64,000 bases of DNA from UBA5239 sp040394635 (GTDB lineage Bacteria; Verrucomicrobiota; Lentisphaeria; Victivallales; Victivallaceae): NCBI GenBank assembly GCA_040394635.1, contig JBEBRW010000026.1, positions 1 to 64,000 of the forward strand, read 5' to 3'. Under the pieces are notes generated by a model. The model saw only the letters and a list, made by a program, of their open reading frames with translations. It ran no database searches and was not told the DNA's origin. Shown piece by piece: positions 1-14,281 of the stretch (position 1 is its first letter; each line of letters starts with the position of its first letter). The position numbers and the translations under genes are program-made.

Positions 1-4201
<4,201 letters not shown>

Positions 4202-4202
<1 letters not shown>

Positions 4203-5527
4203 TGAGAATCAAGGAAATATACCGTCCGGTTTCGACCCGGCTGCAGGATTACAACGAAGTGGAACGCAACATGACCGCGACCGAGCTGAAAACTCAGGCG
4301 CAGCGCTGTCAGGACTGCGGCATACCGTTCTGTCACGGGCGCGGCTGTCCGCTGGAAAACGTGATTCCGGAAATCAACGCCGCGGTGGCGGCCGACAATT
4401 GGCGCCTGGCCTGGGATATCCTGAGCTCGACCAATGACTTCCCGGAGTTCACCGGGCGGATTTGCCCCGCGCTCTGCGAAGCGTCCTGCACGCAGGGGAT
4501 CAACACCGATCCCGTCATGATCCGCCAGCTCGAAAAAGCGGTGGTGGAGACGGCTTTCGAGCGTGGTTATGCGCAGCCCTTCATGCCCAAAGGCAGGACC
4601 GGGTTCAAAGTCGCAGTGGTGGGGAGCGGCCCGGCCGGACTCGCCGCCGCCCAGCAGCTGAACCGCATGGGGCACAAAGTCACGGTTTACGAGAAAAACG
4701 CCGAAGCCGGCGGGCTGCTGCGCTACGGCATACCGGATTTCAAGCTGGAAAAAAGCATTGTCCGCCGCCGTATCGATCTGATGAAGCGTGCCGGGATTCA
4801 TTTTGAATGCAGCACCGAGATTGGCAAGGACGTGACGCTCGAGTATTTGCGCAAGCGCTACGACGCGCTGGTGATCGCCATCGGCACGCCTCAGCCGCGC
4901 GACCTGGATATCCCGGGGCGCGAGCTGCCGCATGTGCATTTCGCGCTTGACTTCCTGTGCGGCCAGAACCGGGTGGTTTCCGGCGAGCTCGCCGAACCGC
5001 CGATCTGCGCCAAAGACAAGTGCGTGGTGGTGATTGGCGGCGGCGACACCGGCAGCGACTGCGTCGGCACCTCGCTGCGTCAGGGGGCCAAGGCCGTGGT
5101 GCAGCTGGAAATCATGCCGCAGCCGCCCGAGAACCGCTCGGATTCGACGCCGTGGCCGGAGTGGCCGTATCTCCTGCGGACGTCGTCCAGTCACAAGGAA
5201 GGCGTATCGCGGCTGTGGAGCATCGCCAGCAAGAAATTTACCGGAAGCGGCGTGGATTATGTCAAGGTGGAATGGGCGTTCAGTCCGGAGGGCAAGCCGC
5301 TCAAATTCAAGGAAATAGCGGGTTCGGGCGGGCACATCGATGCCGACCTGATTCTGCTGGCGATGGGGTTCGTCAATACCCCTCCGCCGGGCGTGAGCGG
5401 CGACGATGTGTTTGTCTGCGGCGACGCGGCCTCCGGGCAATCGCTGGTCGTCCGCGCCATGACCCATGCCCGCCAGATTGCACGGGAAGTCAATGAGCAT
5501 TTAATGTCAAGGAGTAATGACAAATGA
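4202..5527 (+). CDS. gltD: Glutamate synthase small subunit
   Basis: This is the flavoprotein that passes electrons from NADPH through FAD and 4Fe-4S clusters to GltB. The N-terminal cysteine motif CQDCGIPFCHGRGCPL (about residues 37-52) and a second group (CPALCEASC) are the Fe-S ligands. Two dinucleotide-binding motifs follow: VAVVGSGPAGLAAA (near residue 136) and VVVIGGGDTGSDC (near residue 276). The 441-residue length is slightly below the usual 450-490. The ATG at 4202 overlaps the gltB stop; a much longer open frame upstream is only read-through of gltB. The 3' end overlaps dapF by four bases (ATGA), linking nitrogen assimilation to diaminopimelate synthesis in one transcript. Confidence 0.96.
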
Positions 5528-6351
5528 AATTTCAAAAATGGCAGGGACTTGGCAATGACTTTGTGATTGTCAATACGGAGAAATACCGCGAATTCGATTT
5601 TCAGGGGTCGGCGCGGAAAATCTGCGACCGCCATTTCGGGGTAGGGGCCGATTGCCTGGTCACGGTCGCGCCGCTCGGCGGGCATTCTTTCGAAATGCGG
5701 ATTTACAACGCGGACGGTTCCGAAACCGAAATGTGCGGCAACGCCACGCGCTGCGTCGGGATGTACATCAAACAGAACAAGCTCGCGCCCGGCCGCGAAT
5801 TTCAGCTGCACACCAAGGCTGGGATCATCAAGCCGCTGGTGCTGGAAAATGGCGCCGTGCGGGTGGACATGGGCGAGCCGCGCCTGACCCGTGGCGAGAT
5901 TCCGGTAGCGGGCGACCCCGGCGAAAAGGCGCTGGAGCTCCGCTTCGAGGCCTGCGGACGGAAATTCACCGGCACTGCGCTCTCGATGGGCAATCCGCAT
6001 ATTGTGATTTTCGTGGATGACATCAATCAGATTCAGCTGGCCGAATGGGGACCGCAAATTGAAACGCACGAACTTTTTCCGCGCAAAGTAAATGTGGAAT
6101 TCGCCGAGGTGATCAGTCCGCAGCTGGTCCGGATGCGCGTCTGGGAACGCGGCTGCGGAATCACCATGGCCTGCGGTACGGGCAGCTGTGCCACGGCCGT
6201 GGCCGGGGTTTTGACCGGGCGCACCGGGCGCAACATCAGCGTACTGCTGGATGGCGGCGAACTGCAGATCGAATACAGTGAAAAAGATAATCACGTCTAC
6301 ATGACCGGACCGGCGACGTTCGCCTTTGAGGGCGAACTAGTTAAGAGTTAA
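5524..6351 (+). CDS. dapF: Diaminopimelate epimerase
   Basis: Interconverts LL- and meso-diaminopimelate for lysine and peptidoglycan. The 275 residues match the family length. The two-base catalytic pair is visible: Cys71 in MCGNATRCVG and Cys217 in ACGTGSC. The start is fixed by the ATGA overlap with gltD and by an AAGGAG ribosome site about 10 bases upstream. The last codons (Val-Lys-Ser-stop) run directly into a short GAGTTAA-type repeat and then into a three-hairpin repeat, so the stop codon itself lies in repeat-like sequence. With dapL 200 bp downstream, the window carries two steps of the aminotransferase (DapL) branch of lysine biosynthesis. Confidence 0.96.
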   Translation: MKFQKWQGLGNDFVIVNTEKYREFDFQGSARKICDRHFGVGADCLVTVAPLGGHSFEMRIYNADGSETEMCGNATRCVGMYIKQNKLAPGREFQLHTKAGIIKPLVLENGAVRVDMGEPRLTRGEIPVAGDPGEKALELRFEACGRKFTGTALSMGNPHIVIFVDDINQIQLAEWGPQIETHELFPRKVNVEFAEVISPQLVRMRVWERGCGITMACGTGSCATAVAGVLTGRTGRNISVLLDGGELQIEYSEKDNHVYMTGPATFAFEGELVKS

Positions 6352-6367
6352 GAATTGAAAAAACAAA

Positions 6368-6435
6368 CCCGCCACCGGGTGCTACCCGGACGCGGACCAG
6401 CGCGCGGACAGCGCTGGTCGCCTGCAGGGCGAAAC
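6368..6435 (+). repeat. Three-hairpin intergenic repeat, copy 1
   Basis: Three consecutive inverted repeats: CCGGGT/ACCCGG (6375-6380 with 6384-6389), a nine-base stem GACCAGCGC/GCGCTGGTC (6395-6403 with 6411-6419), and CGCCT/GGGCG (6419-6423 with 6427-6431, one G-T wobble). The same arrangement recurs inverted at 18748-18807 and 60788-60848. The flank towards dapF holds GAGTTAA-type heptamers (6340-6358), as at copy 2. The rest of the 203-bp gap (6436-6554) has no gene I can recognise, apart from a few GAGTTAA-like bases before dapL. Confidence 0.8.
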
Positions 6436-6554
6436 AAATGTAAGCCGCAGACGCTAATGAAATAATCACCGTTCGCCCGAAAGCGAGGTTGAAAAAACGT
6501 GAAACAATTTTTTTCAATATTGAGCGAAAGGGCGGAGAGAGCTAAGAGTTAAAA

Positions 6555-7727
6555 ATGAATAAGATCAATGAGAATTATTTGAAGTTGGGCGGAAACTATC
6601 TGTTTGCCGAGTTAAAGAAGAAGACCGAGGCATTTCAGAAGGAGAATCCGGGGGCCGATATTATCCGGCTGGGGATCGGCGATGTGACTTTGCCGCTGAC
6701 GCCGGCGGTGATTCGGGCCATGCATGCGGCCGTGGATGAAATGGCCGATGCGAAGACCTTTCGCGGTTACGGTCCGGAGCAGGGGCATGATTTCCTGATT
6801 CGGGCGATTATCGACGGCGAATACAAGTCGCGCGGCATCGAGTTGGATACCGACGAGGTGTTTGTGAGCGACGGCTCGAAGTGCGATGTGGCGAATATTC
6901 AGGAAATATTTTCCAGCGATTGCAAAGTGGCGATTTGCGACCCCGTGTATCCGGTGTATCTGGACAGCAATATCATGGCCGGGCGCGAGGTGGTGTTCCT
7001 GCCCTCGACCAGTGCGAACGGATTTTCGCCGGAGCTGCCGCAGGAGCCGGTGGATTTGATTTACCTCTGTTCGCCGAACAATCCGACCGGGACCGTGCTG
7101 ACCCGCCGCGACCTGGAGCGCTGGGTGGATTACGCGCTGCGCAAGGACGCGGTGATTTTGTTCGACAGCGCCTACAGTTCCTACATCCGCGACCCTGAAC
7201 TGCCGGGCAGCATTTATGAGATTCCGGACGCCAAAGAAGTGGCGATTGAGTTCAAGTCATTTTCGAAAACCGCCGGGTTTACCGGTTTGCGCTGCGCGTT
7301 TACAGTGGTGCCGAAGGCGTTGAAGAAACTGAACGCCATGTGGAACCGCCGCCAGTGCACCAAATTCAACGGCGTCTCCTATGTGGTACAGCGCGCCGCC
7401 GAGGCGGTTTACTCCGAGGACGGCCGGCGCGAAACGCAGGAGATGATCGATTACTACATGGGCAATGCCGCGATTATCCGCGAGGGGTTGAGCAAAGCCG
7501 GGTACAAGGTTTTCGGCGGTGAAAATGCGCCATATATCTGGTGGAAATTGCCCCGCGGACTTGATTCCATGGATTTTGCGGCTAAATTATTGAGGTCGTG
7601 TCAGGTGGTGGGGACGCCCGGAGTCGGGTTCGGTTCCTGCGGCGAAGGCTATTTCCGCCTGACGGCATTCGGCAGCCGCGCCCGCACCGGGGAGGCGGTG
7701 GCCAGAATCATGGAAATGGAGATATGA
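6555..7727 (+). CDS. dapL: LL-diaminopimelate aminotransferase
   Basis: A PLP-dependent fold-type I aminotransferase that makes LL-diaminopimelate directly from tetrahydrodipicolinate, bypassing the acylated intermediates. The N-terminus (NENYLKLGGNYLFAEL), the GIGDVTLPL segment and the Schiff-base lysine K238 in SFSKTAGF are characteristic. At 390 residues it is slightly shorter than the typical 408-410. The ATG at 6555 is preceded by a weak GGAGAGAGC-type ribosome site. The stop overlaps the next gene by ATGA. DapL is typical of the Chlamydiae/Verrucomicrobia/Lentisphaerae group and a few other lineages, which fits the inferred host. Confidence 0.95.
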   Translation: MNKINENYLKLGGNYLFAELKKKTEAFQKENPGADIIRLGIGDVTLPLTPAVIRAMHAAVDEMADAKTFRGYGPEQGHDFLIRAIIDGEYKSRGIELDTDEVFVSDGSKCDVANIQEIFSSDCKVAICDPVYPVYLDSNIMAGREVVFLPSTSANGFSPELPQEPVDLIYLCSPNNPTGTVLTRRDLERWVDYALRKDAVILFDSAYSSYIRDPELPGSIYEIPDAKEVAIEFKSFSKTAGFTGLRCAFTVVPKALKKLNAMWNRRQCTKFNGVSYVVQRAAEAVYSEDGRRETQEMIDYYMGNAAIIREGLSKAGYKVFGGENAPYIWWKLPRGLDSMDFAAKLLRSCQVVGTPGVGFGSCGEGYFRLTAFGSRARTGEAVARIMEMEI

Positions 7728-9262
7728 AAGATCGATTAAGAACGCAGATTACAACGCTGAGGGAAATCAGCTCGGCCATTCTGCATGAGCGCGATATCAA
7801 GGCGCTGCTCAATAAAATATTGGAAATTCTGAGTATCCGCATCGGCATGGTGCGCGGTACTTTTGCTATTTTACAGGGCGACACGCTGGCGATCGAGGTA
7901 TCGCACGGCCTCGAAGACAACGCCCGGAAAAAGGGGCGTTACCACATCGGCGAGGGCATCACCGGGCAGGTGGCCGCCACCGGCAAACCGCTGATCGTGA
8001 TGGATATCTCCAAGGACAAGCGTTTCCTGAACCGCACCGGCGCGCGCAAAAGCGGCGAGCAGATCGCCTTTCTCTGTGTGCCGATCATTCATATGGAGCG
8101 GGTTATCGGGACGTTGAGCATTGACCGCAAGGTCTCGGAGACCCCGGACCTCGAATCCGACCTGGAATTCCTGGAAATCATCGGCAACATGACCGCCGAG
8201 GCGGTGGCCGCGCTGCTCGAATACGTGCAGGAACACGAATTGCTGCTGGAGGAGAACCGTCAACTCCGCAATATGTTGAACGGCAACCCCGGCGAAATGA
8301 TCGGCAACTGCCGGACCATGGGCATGATTTACGAGCTGATCCGCCAGGTGGCGCCGAGCGACGCCACGGTGCTGATCCGCGGCAGTTCCGGCACCGGCAA
8401 GGAACTTTGCGCCCGGGCGATCGTCAAACTGAGCAACCGCAGCGATAAGCCGTTCATCACGCTGAACTGCGCGGCACTGCCGGAAAATCTGGTGGAGAGC
8501 GAGTTGTTCGGCCACGAAAAAGGGGCGTTCACAGGGGCGGTGAACCGCCGCCTCGGGCGCGCCGAATTGGCCGATGGCGGGACATTGTTTCTCGACGAAG
8601 TCGGCGATTTGAGCTTGTCCACGCAGGTGAAACTGCTGCGTTTCCTGCAGGAGCGGACGTTCTCGCGGGTGGGCAGCAGCGAGGAACTGCGCTCGAATGT
8701 GCGCTTCCTGGCGGCCACCAGCCGCAATCTCGAGGATTTGATGATGCAGGGCAAGTTCCGCGAGGACCTGTATTACCGGTTGAATATTTTCCCGATCACC
8801 ATGCCGGATTTATGCAAGCGCCGCTGCGACATTATCCTGCTGGCGGAGCATTTTCTGGCCAAGCACAATCTGAAATACGGCAAACACATCGTCCGGCTCT
8901 CGACTCCGGCGATCAATATGCTGATGAGTTATCACTGGCCGGGCAATGTCCGCGAGCTGGAAAACTGCATCGAACGCGCGGTTCTGACCGCCTCCGACGA
9001 CTGTATTCACGGCTACAATCTGCCCGCTTCGCTGCAGACCGGCAAGGAGTCCGGCACGGCGCTGCTGCCGGATGACAATGCATCGTTTAACACGCTGGTG
9101 AATTCCTACGAGCGCGAGCTGATCGTCGAGGCTTTGAAGCGCAATCACGGCAACATGTCGGCGGCGGCGCGCGAGCTGGATTTGTCCCCCCGGGTGATTC
9201 ATTATAAAATCGGCCGCCTCGGGATCACGCCCGAGTGGTACGCCGACAAAACGAGGAAATAG
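7724..9262 (+). CDS. NifA-like sigma-54-dependent activator (GAF-AAA-Fis)
   Basis: An enhancer-binding activator of sigma-54 RNA polymerase. An N-terminal GAF sensor domain spans about residues 20-175. The AAA+ domain has Walker A GSSGTGKE (220-227), the sigma-54 contact loop GAFTGA (267-272) and Walker B LFLDEVGD. A C-terminal Fis-type helix-turn-helix (NHGNMSAAARELDLSPRVI) follows. The ATG at 7724 overlaps the dapL stop; an in-frame upstream extension is rejected because it runs inside dapL. No receiver domain is present, so it is not an NtrC-type response regulator. The gltBD and nadE neighbours suggest nitrogen control, which is inference. The signal bound by the GAF domain is unknown. 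Confidence 0.93.
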   Translation: MKDRLRTQITTLREISSAILHERDIKALLNKILEILSIRIGMVRGTFAILQGDTLAIEVSHGLEDNARKKGRYHIGEGITGQVAATGKPLIVMDISKDKRFLNRTGARKSGEQIAFLCVPIIHMERVIGTLSIDRKVSETPDLESDLEFLEIIGNMTAEAVAALLEYVQEHELLLEENRQLRNMLNGNPGEMIGNCRTMGMIYELIRQVAPSDATVLIRGSSGTGKELCARAIVKLSNRSDKPFITLNCAALPENLVESELFGHEKGAFTGAVNRRLGRAELADGGTLFLDEVGDLSLSTQVKLLRFLQERTFSRVGSSEELRSNVRFLAATSRNLEDLMMQGKFREDLYYRLNIFPITMPDLCKRRCDIILLAEHFLAKHNLKYGKHIVRLSTPAINMLMSYHWPGNVRELENCIERAVLTASDDCIHGYNLPASLQTGKESGTALLPDDNASFNTLVNSYERELIVEALKRNHGNMSAAARELDLSPRVIHYKIGRLGITPEWYADKTRK

Positions 9263-9265
9263 TCT

Positions 9266-11173
9266 ATGTACGGGTTTTATCGCATGGCGGCGGCGGTGCC
9301 GGTTTTGAAAGTCGGCGACGTCGATTTCAACACTCAGGTATTGCTCAAGGAATACGAAGAAGCAAAGTCCGCAGGCGCGGCCGTGGTGGTATTTCCCGAA
9401 TTATGTGTGACCGGCTACAGTTGCGGCGACCTGTTTTTTCAGGAACAGCTCCTGAATGCCGCAGTAGAACACGGGGCCGAACTGGCCCGGCGAAGCAGAG
9501 AACCCATCCTGATTTTCGGCCTGCCGCTGCGTTACCGCGACGCCATTTACAACGTGGCCGTGGTCGCCCAGAACGGCGTGGTCCGGGGCATTGTCCCAAA
9601 ATCGCTGCTGCCGAATTACCGGGAATTTTATGAGAAGCGCCAATTCGCCTCCGGTATGGATATCCGCAACGCGCAGATTGATTTCGATGGCAGTGAAGTG
9701 CCGTTCGGTACTGATCTGATTTTCACCGATGATCTCGATTTCGTGCTGGGCGTGGAAATTTGCGAGGACCTTTGGGGCGTTATCCCGCCGAGCTCGAAAA
9801 TGGCGTTGGCCGGGGCCAAAATGATTTGCAATCTTTCCGCCGGGACCGGGCTCGCCGGCAAGTCGGAGTACCGCCGCGAGCTGGTCAAACAGCAGAGCGC
9901 GCGCTGCCTGGCCGCTTACGCGCTGGCCGGGGCAGGGGTTCATGAATCGACCACCGACTGTGTGTTCAGCGGTCACGCGCTGATCGCCGAAAACGGTCGT
10001 CTGGCCGCCGAAAACCGCCGTTTCAACCGCAAAAGCAGCATGGTCCTGGCCGACGTCGACCTGAAGCGCCTGCGCAATGCCCGCTACTCGGACAGTTCGT
10101 TCAACGATGTGAAATGCAGCGCCGGATTCCGTTATATTCGCCTCGCCGAAGTCACGGAGTCGCCGGACCTCGAATATGCCTGTGTTCCCGCGCATCCGTT
10201 TGTGCCGGAGGACCTCGACCGGCGGCAGGAGCGCTGCCGGGAGATTCTCGACATTCAGGCGGCGGCACTCGCCAAGCGCCTCGAACATACCGGCGCACAG
10301 ACGATGGTGCTCGGGATTTCCGGCGGGCTCGATTCGACGCTCGCGCTGCTGGTTTGCGCCGAAGTCTGCAAGCTTCTGAAGCGGCCCTATTCCGACATCA
10401 TGGCGATCACCATGCCCGGCTTCGGCACTACTGGGCGCACGTATAACAACGCGGTCAAGCTGATTCAGCTGATCGGCGCCGATTTCCGCGAGATCGACAT
10501 CAAGGGGATTTCGCTGAGGCATTTCGAGGATATCGGGCACGACCCCGGGCAGATCGATGTGACCTACGAAAACGTCCAGGCCCGCGAGCGGACCCGCATC
10601 CTGATGAACCTGGCGAACAAGCACAGCGGGATCGTCATCGGCACCGGCGACCTCTCCGAAATCGCCCTCGGCTGGAGCACGTTTAACGGCGACCACATGT
10701 CAATGTATTCGGTGAACTGCTCGATTCCGAAAACCCTGATCCGGTTCCTGATCAACAATATCGCCGAAAATTCCGACGAGGATATGGCCATGGTGCTTTA
10801 CGATATCACCGACACGCCCGTCAGCCCCGAACTGCTGCCGCCCGCCGCCGATGGCTCCATCCAGCAGACCACCGAGACGCTGATCGGGCCGTATGAACTG
10901 CATGATTTTTTCCTTTATCACTTCATCAAATACGGCGCGGAACCGGCCAAGCTGCTGTACCTCGCCAAGCATGCGTTTGAGGATCAATACGACGCCGACA
11001 CCATCGAAAAATGGCTCCGGCTTTTCGTCCGCCGCTTTTTCCAGCAGCAGTTCAAGCGCAACTGCGTGCCGGACGGCCCCAAGGTCGGGACCATCGCCCT
11101 CTCGCCGCGCGGCGACTGGCGCATGCCGTCCGACGCCTCCGCCGCCGAATGGCTGAACTCAATTTTCGAATAA
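9266..11173 (+). CDS. nadE: Glutamine-dependent NAD+ synthetase
   Basis: Amidates nicotinic acid adenine dinucleotide to NAD+ using ammonia from glutamine. The N-terminal nitrilase-type glutaminase domain has the Glu45-Lys112-Cys166 triad (FPELCVTGYSCG, PKSLLPNY, VEICEDLWG). The C-terminal synthetase has the ATP pyrophosphatase loop GISGGLDSTLALL and the GTGDLSEIALGW motif. At 635 residues it matches the two-domain bacterial type. It starts four bases after the regulator gene ends. An internal ATG ten codons in is possible, but the first ATG keeps the usual N-terminal strand. Confidence 0.96.
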   Translation: MYGFYRMAAAVPVLKVGDVDFNTQVLLKEYEEAKSAGAAVVVFPELCVTGYSCGDLFFQEQLLNAAVEHGAELARRSREPILIFGLPLRYRDAIYNVAVVAQNGVVRGIVPKSLLPNYREFYEKRQFASGMDIRNAQIDFDGSEVPFGTDLIFTDDLDFVLGVEICEDLWGVIPPSSKMALAGAKMICNLSAGTGLAGKSEYRRELVKQQSARCLAAYALAGAGVHESTTDCVFSGHALIAENGRLAAENRRFNRKSSMVLADVDLKRLRNARYSDSSFNDVKCSAGFRYIRLAEVTESPDLEYACVPAHPFVPEDLDRRQERCREILDIQAAALAKRLEHTGAQTMVLGISGGLDSTLALLVCAEVCKLLKRPYSDIMAITMPGFGTTGRTYNNAVKLIQLIGADFREIDIKGISLRHFEDIGHDPGQIDVTYENVQARERTRILMNLANKHSGIVIGTGDLSEIALGWSTFNGDHMSMYSVNCSIPKTLIRFLINNIAENSDEDMAMVLYDITDTPVSPELLPPAADGSIQQTTETLIGPYELHDFFLYHFIKYGAEPAKLLYLAKHAFEDQYDADTIEKWLRLFVRRFFQQQFKRNCVPDGPKVGTIALSPRGDWRMPSDASAAEWLNSIFE

Positions 11174-11197
11174 ATCAACTAGAAAAGGATTTCCAAT

Positions 11198-13366
11198 ATG
11201 TCTGATTATATCGCTTACAAAGATGCTTCGCTGCCGGTCGAAAAACGCGTCGACGACCTGATCGCCCGCATGACCACCGAGGAAAAAGTCGGCCAGCTGG
11301 TCCAGCTCGACGGCCGCGAGGATATGGAGAAAAAATTGAAGGAGCAGCACCTCGGCTCTTTCCTGCAGATTCTGGGCAAGGACTGCCAGCGGGCGATCGA
11401 GCTCGCGCGCGAGACCCGGCTGGGGATTCCGCTGCTGCTCGGCGTGGACTCGATCCACGGCTATTCCTTCTGGGAAGGGGCCACGATTTTTCCGACTCAG
11501 CTCGGCGCGGCCGGCAGCTGGGACGAGAGCGTCATGCGCGACATGGCCGAAGTCACCGCCAAGGAAATGGAGCACACCGGGCCGAACTGGACCTTTTCGC
11601 CGGTGCTGTGTATCACGCGCGACCTGCGCTGGGGCAGGGTGGGCGAGACTTTCGGCGAGGACCCGCACCTGATCGGACGCTTTGCCGCGGCCATGATCAA
11701 GGGCTATCAGGGCGATGAGCTCAACGCATCCACCGACAAACTTCTCGCTTGCGCCAAGCACTACGCCGGGTACAGCGAAACTCACGGCGGGCGTGACGCT
11801 TCCGAGGCCGATATCAGTCCGCGCAAGCTCAAGTCGTATTTCCTGCCGCCGTTCAAAAAAGCGGTCGAGGCGGGTGTCGGCTCCTTCATGACCGGCTACC
11901 AGTCGATCGAGGGCGTGCCGTCCACCGCCAACCGCTGGCTTTTGACCGAAAACCTCAAAGAAGATTGGGGCTTCAAGGGCTTCGTGATTACCGACTGGTA
12001 CAATGTCGGTCACATGGTTCACGCGCAGCAGATCTGCGCCGACTTCGAGGACGCGGCGGCGCTGGCGGTGAGGTGTGGTAATGATATGATGATGTCGACG
12101 CCGGAATTTTTCCAGGGCTGTCTCGACGCGCTGAAAAGCGGCCGGATCACCATGGCCGAAGTCGAGGAGCACGTGCGCCGCATCCTGACCGTTAAATTCA
12201 AGCTCGGTCTCTTTGAAAACGACCGTCCGATCGATCTGGAAAAAGCGGCCAAAGTCACCGGTTGCAAGGCGCACCGCGACAAAGCGTTGCGCGCCTGCCG
12301 CGAATCGCTGGTCCTGCTCGAAAACAACGGCATTCTGCCGCTGAAAGAGACCGGTTTCAAGACCATTGCCGTGGTCGGCCCGAACAGCAACAACGTCCTG
12401 ACCCAATGCGGCGACTGGAGCCGCGGCACCGGCCAGGCCGGAATCCGTGCGCCGCACCCGCGCGACACCGTCGTGACCGCGTTTGACGGTATCAGCAAGC
12501 GCTTTGGCGGTAATACCTTGCAGGCCGATGGCTGCACCGGCAACGCCGAGGAAAACGGCTCGCTGATGGCCGATGCCGAAAAGGCCATTGCCGCCGCCGA
12601 TCTGGTGGTGGCCGTGGTCGGCGACCAGTGCTGTTACTGGGGCGAATGGAAGAGCACGGCCACGCTTGAGCTGCAGGGCGGCCAGCAGGAGCTGCTGCGC
12701 AAGGTCAAGGCCTCCGGCAAACCGTATATTATCGTGATGCTCTCCAGCAAGCCGATGATTTTCCCCGAAGACGTGCGACAGGGCGCGGCGGCGGTGTTCC
12801 AGCAGTTCAGCCCGGGCATGCTCGGCGGACAGGCGCTGGCCGAGGCGATCTTCGGCGATATCAATCCCTCGGGGCGCTTGACGGTTTCGATTCCGTACCA
12901 TGTGGGCCAGCAGCCGATTATGTATATGCAGGTGCGCGGCCAGCACGGCGATAAATACGCGGACCTGACACAGAGCCCGCTTTATGCGTTCGGCGAAGGA
13001 ATCGGCTACGGCAAGGTCGAATACACGGCGGCTTCGATCGACAAAGAAACTTATACGCGGTCCGAAAACGTCAAGGTCAACGTCAAGCTGAAAAACACCG
13101 GCAACCGTGAAATCGCCGAAGTCGTACAGATTTACGTGAGCGACCTCGTCACCTCCGCCACCTGGGTGGACAAAGAACTCAAAGCCTTTGAACGCGTCGA
13201 GCTCAAGACCGGAGAAGAAAGAGAGCTTTCGTTCGAAATTCCGGTTGCCGAGTGTTCAATCGTCAATGCCGCCGGCGAGCGTGTGGTGGAAAACGGCGAA
13301 TTCGAAGTCCTGGTCGGGCGCTCCTCACGCGATTTTCCGTTCAAACTCAAATTCAACGTTAATTAA
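11198..13366 (+). CDS. GH3 family beta-glucosidase
   Basis: A retaining GH3 glycosidase of 722 residues, with the (beta/alpha)8 barrel first, an alpha/beta sandwich, and a C-terminal fibronectin-III-like domain (VQIYVSDLV onward). The nucleophile is probably Asp266 in VITDW, the family's [VI]xDW signature. The conserved KHYAGYSETHGGRD segment lies upstream of it. No signal peptide, so it should act on imported oligosaccharides in the cytoplasm. A ribosome site (AAAAGGA) precedes the ATG. It is 24 bp after nadE and is followed by a hairpin terminator. Beta-glucosidase is the commonest activity, but xylosidase or arabinosidase activity cannot be excluded. Confidence 0.92.
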   Translation: MSDYIAYKDASLPVEKRVDDLIARMTTEEKVGQLVQLDGREDMEKKLKEQHLGSFLQILGKDCQRAIELARETRLGIPLLLGVDSIHGYSFWEGATIFPTQLGAAGSWDESVMRDMAEVTAKEMEHTGPNWTFSPVLCITRDLRWGRVGETFGEDPHLIGRFAAAMIKGYQGDELNASTDKLLACAKHYAGYSETHGGRDASEADISPRKLKSYFLPPFKKAVEAGVGSFMTGYQSIEGVPSTANRWLLTENLKEDWGFKGFVITDWYNVGHMVHAQQICADFEDAAALAVRCGNDMMMSTPEFFQGCLDALKSGRITMAEVEEHVRRILTVKFKLGLFENDRPIDLEKAAKVTGCKAHRDKALRACRESLVLLENNGILPLKETGFKTIAVVGPNSNNVLTQCGDWSRGTGQAGIRAPHPRDTVVTAFDGISKRFGGNTLQADGCTGNAEENGSLMADAEKAIAAADLVVAVVGDQCCYWGEWKSTATLELQGGQQELLRKVKASGKPYIIVMLSSKPMIFPEDVRQGAAAVFQQFSPGMLGGQALAEAIFGDINPSGRLTVSIPYHVGQQPIMYMQVRGQHGDKYADLTQSPLYAFGEGIGYGKVEYTAASIDKETYTRSENVKVNVKLKNTGNREIAEVVQIYVSDLVTSATWVDKELKAFERVELKTGEERELSFEIPVAECSIVNAAGERVVENGEFEVLVGRSSRDFPFKLKFNVN

Positions 13367-13376
13367 TACCGATACA

Positions 13377-13406
13377 ATGCGAGGGCGGCTGTGTGCCCCC
13401 TCGCAT
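13377..13406. terminator. Hairpin between convergent genes
   Basis: A nine-base perfect stem, ATGCGAGGG (13377-13385) with CCCTCGCAT (13398-13406), lies between the GH3 stop and the stop of the convergent isomerase gene. The flanking T-runs are weak on both strands, so it is a probable rather than certain bidirectional terminator. Confidence 0.55.
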
Positions 13407-13423
13407 GTTCTTGCGTCGCGGCG

Positions 13424-14281
13424 TTACTTCGACAGCTTGGCTTGCAGGAAGCGTACGGCGTTGGTGATTTCGGCGTCGGGATTGTCGCCTACTTCGCGTT
13501 CTACGGTGAGGAAACCGTCGTAGCCGGTATCGCGCAGCGCCTGCAGATAGGCGTCCCAGTCAATTTGTCCCTTGCCGAGTTCCACTTCGCGGAAGAGCTC
13601 TCCGGTGCGTTCCACGAGGGCTTCGAAACCACCCTCGGCGAAGGCGTCGTAGACTTCCTTTGGGTTGCAGTCGCGCAGATGGATGCCGTCTTTGGCGTGG
13701 GTATGGACGATGCGGCCGGACAATGTACGGACGGCGTCGGCGGAATTGCAGTTGATCACCATTTCGAGGTTGGCAGGGTCCATGTTCACGGCGATTCCGG
13801 CGCTGCCGACATCGATCAGGAACTGCTTCAGGAGTTCCGGCGACTCGGGACCGGTTTCGATGGCCAGCACCATGCCGTTATCGAGGGCCATACGGCCGAC
13901 TTCCTGCATGGTTTTGACCACATCCGCATAAATCGCGGAGTCGCGGTCCGAGGGAACAACGCCGATGTGGGTGGTCAGGACCTTGGTATTAAAAATCTTT
14001 GAGCGTTCCATGATTTTGCGGGTTTTTTCCAGCCGCGCCGGATTGCCGGCGGGGTCGGTGAAACCGTGTCCGCCAAGGTCGGCACATACCGCGGCAAATT
14101 CGAGGTTGTAACTGTCCGCCAGCGCTTTCAGCTCTTTCAAACGCGACTCCGGTTCATTGAGCATATCGAAATATTTGCTCAGCGCATAAATCTGAATGCC
14201 CGAAACGCCGAGTTCGTGTGCTTTGCGGAATCCCTCTTCGAGAGGACAACGGAACATTTCAACGATTACACCGATTTTCAT
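13424..14281 (-). CDS. Sugar phosphate isomerase/epimerase (xylose isomerase-like TIM barrel)
   Basis: A 285-residue TIM-barrel protein of the AP endonuclease 2/xylose isomerase-like family. Seen: the N-terminal strand MKIGVIVEMF, the LGVSGIQIYAL segment, the metal-site region (ETGPESPELL, NMDPANLEM, HTHAKDGI) and a C-terminal GYDGFLTVEREVGD. The ATG at 14281 is chosen because CAGGAG lies just upstream; the open frame extends 27 codons further, with an unlikely N-terminus. It is convergent with GH3 and divergent from the LacI/oxidoreductase operon. A role in keto-sugar or inositol-type catabolism with those oxidoreductases is inferred from context; the substrate is unknown. Confidence 0.88.
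   Translation of the reverse strand: MKIGVIVEMFRCPLEEGFRKAHELGVSGIQIYALSKYFDMLNEPESRLKELKALADSYNLEFAAVCADLGGHGFTDPAGNPARLEKTRKIMERSKIFNTKVLTTHIGVVPSDRDSAIYADVVKTMQEVGRMALDNGMVLAIETGPESPELLKQFLIDVGSAGIAVNMDPANLEMVINCNSADAVRTLSGRIVHTHAKDGIHLRDCNPKEVYDAFAEGGFEALVERTGELFREVELGKGQIDWDAYLQALRDTGYDGFLTVEREVGDNPDAEITNAVRFLQAKLSK

Noticed and set aside
9401..10696. 431-codon - strand open frame opposite nadE
   Set aside because: Antisense shadow of an intact NAD synthetase.
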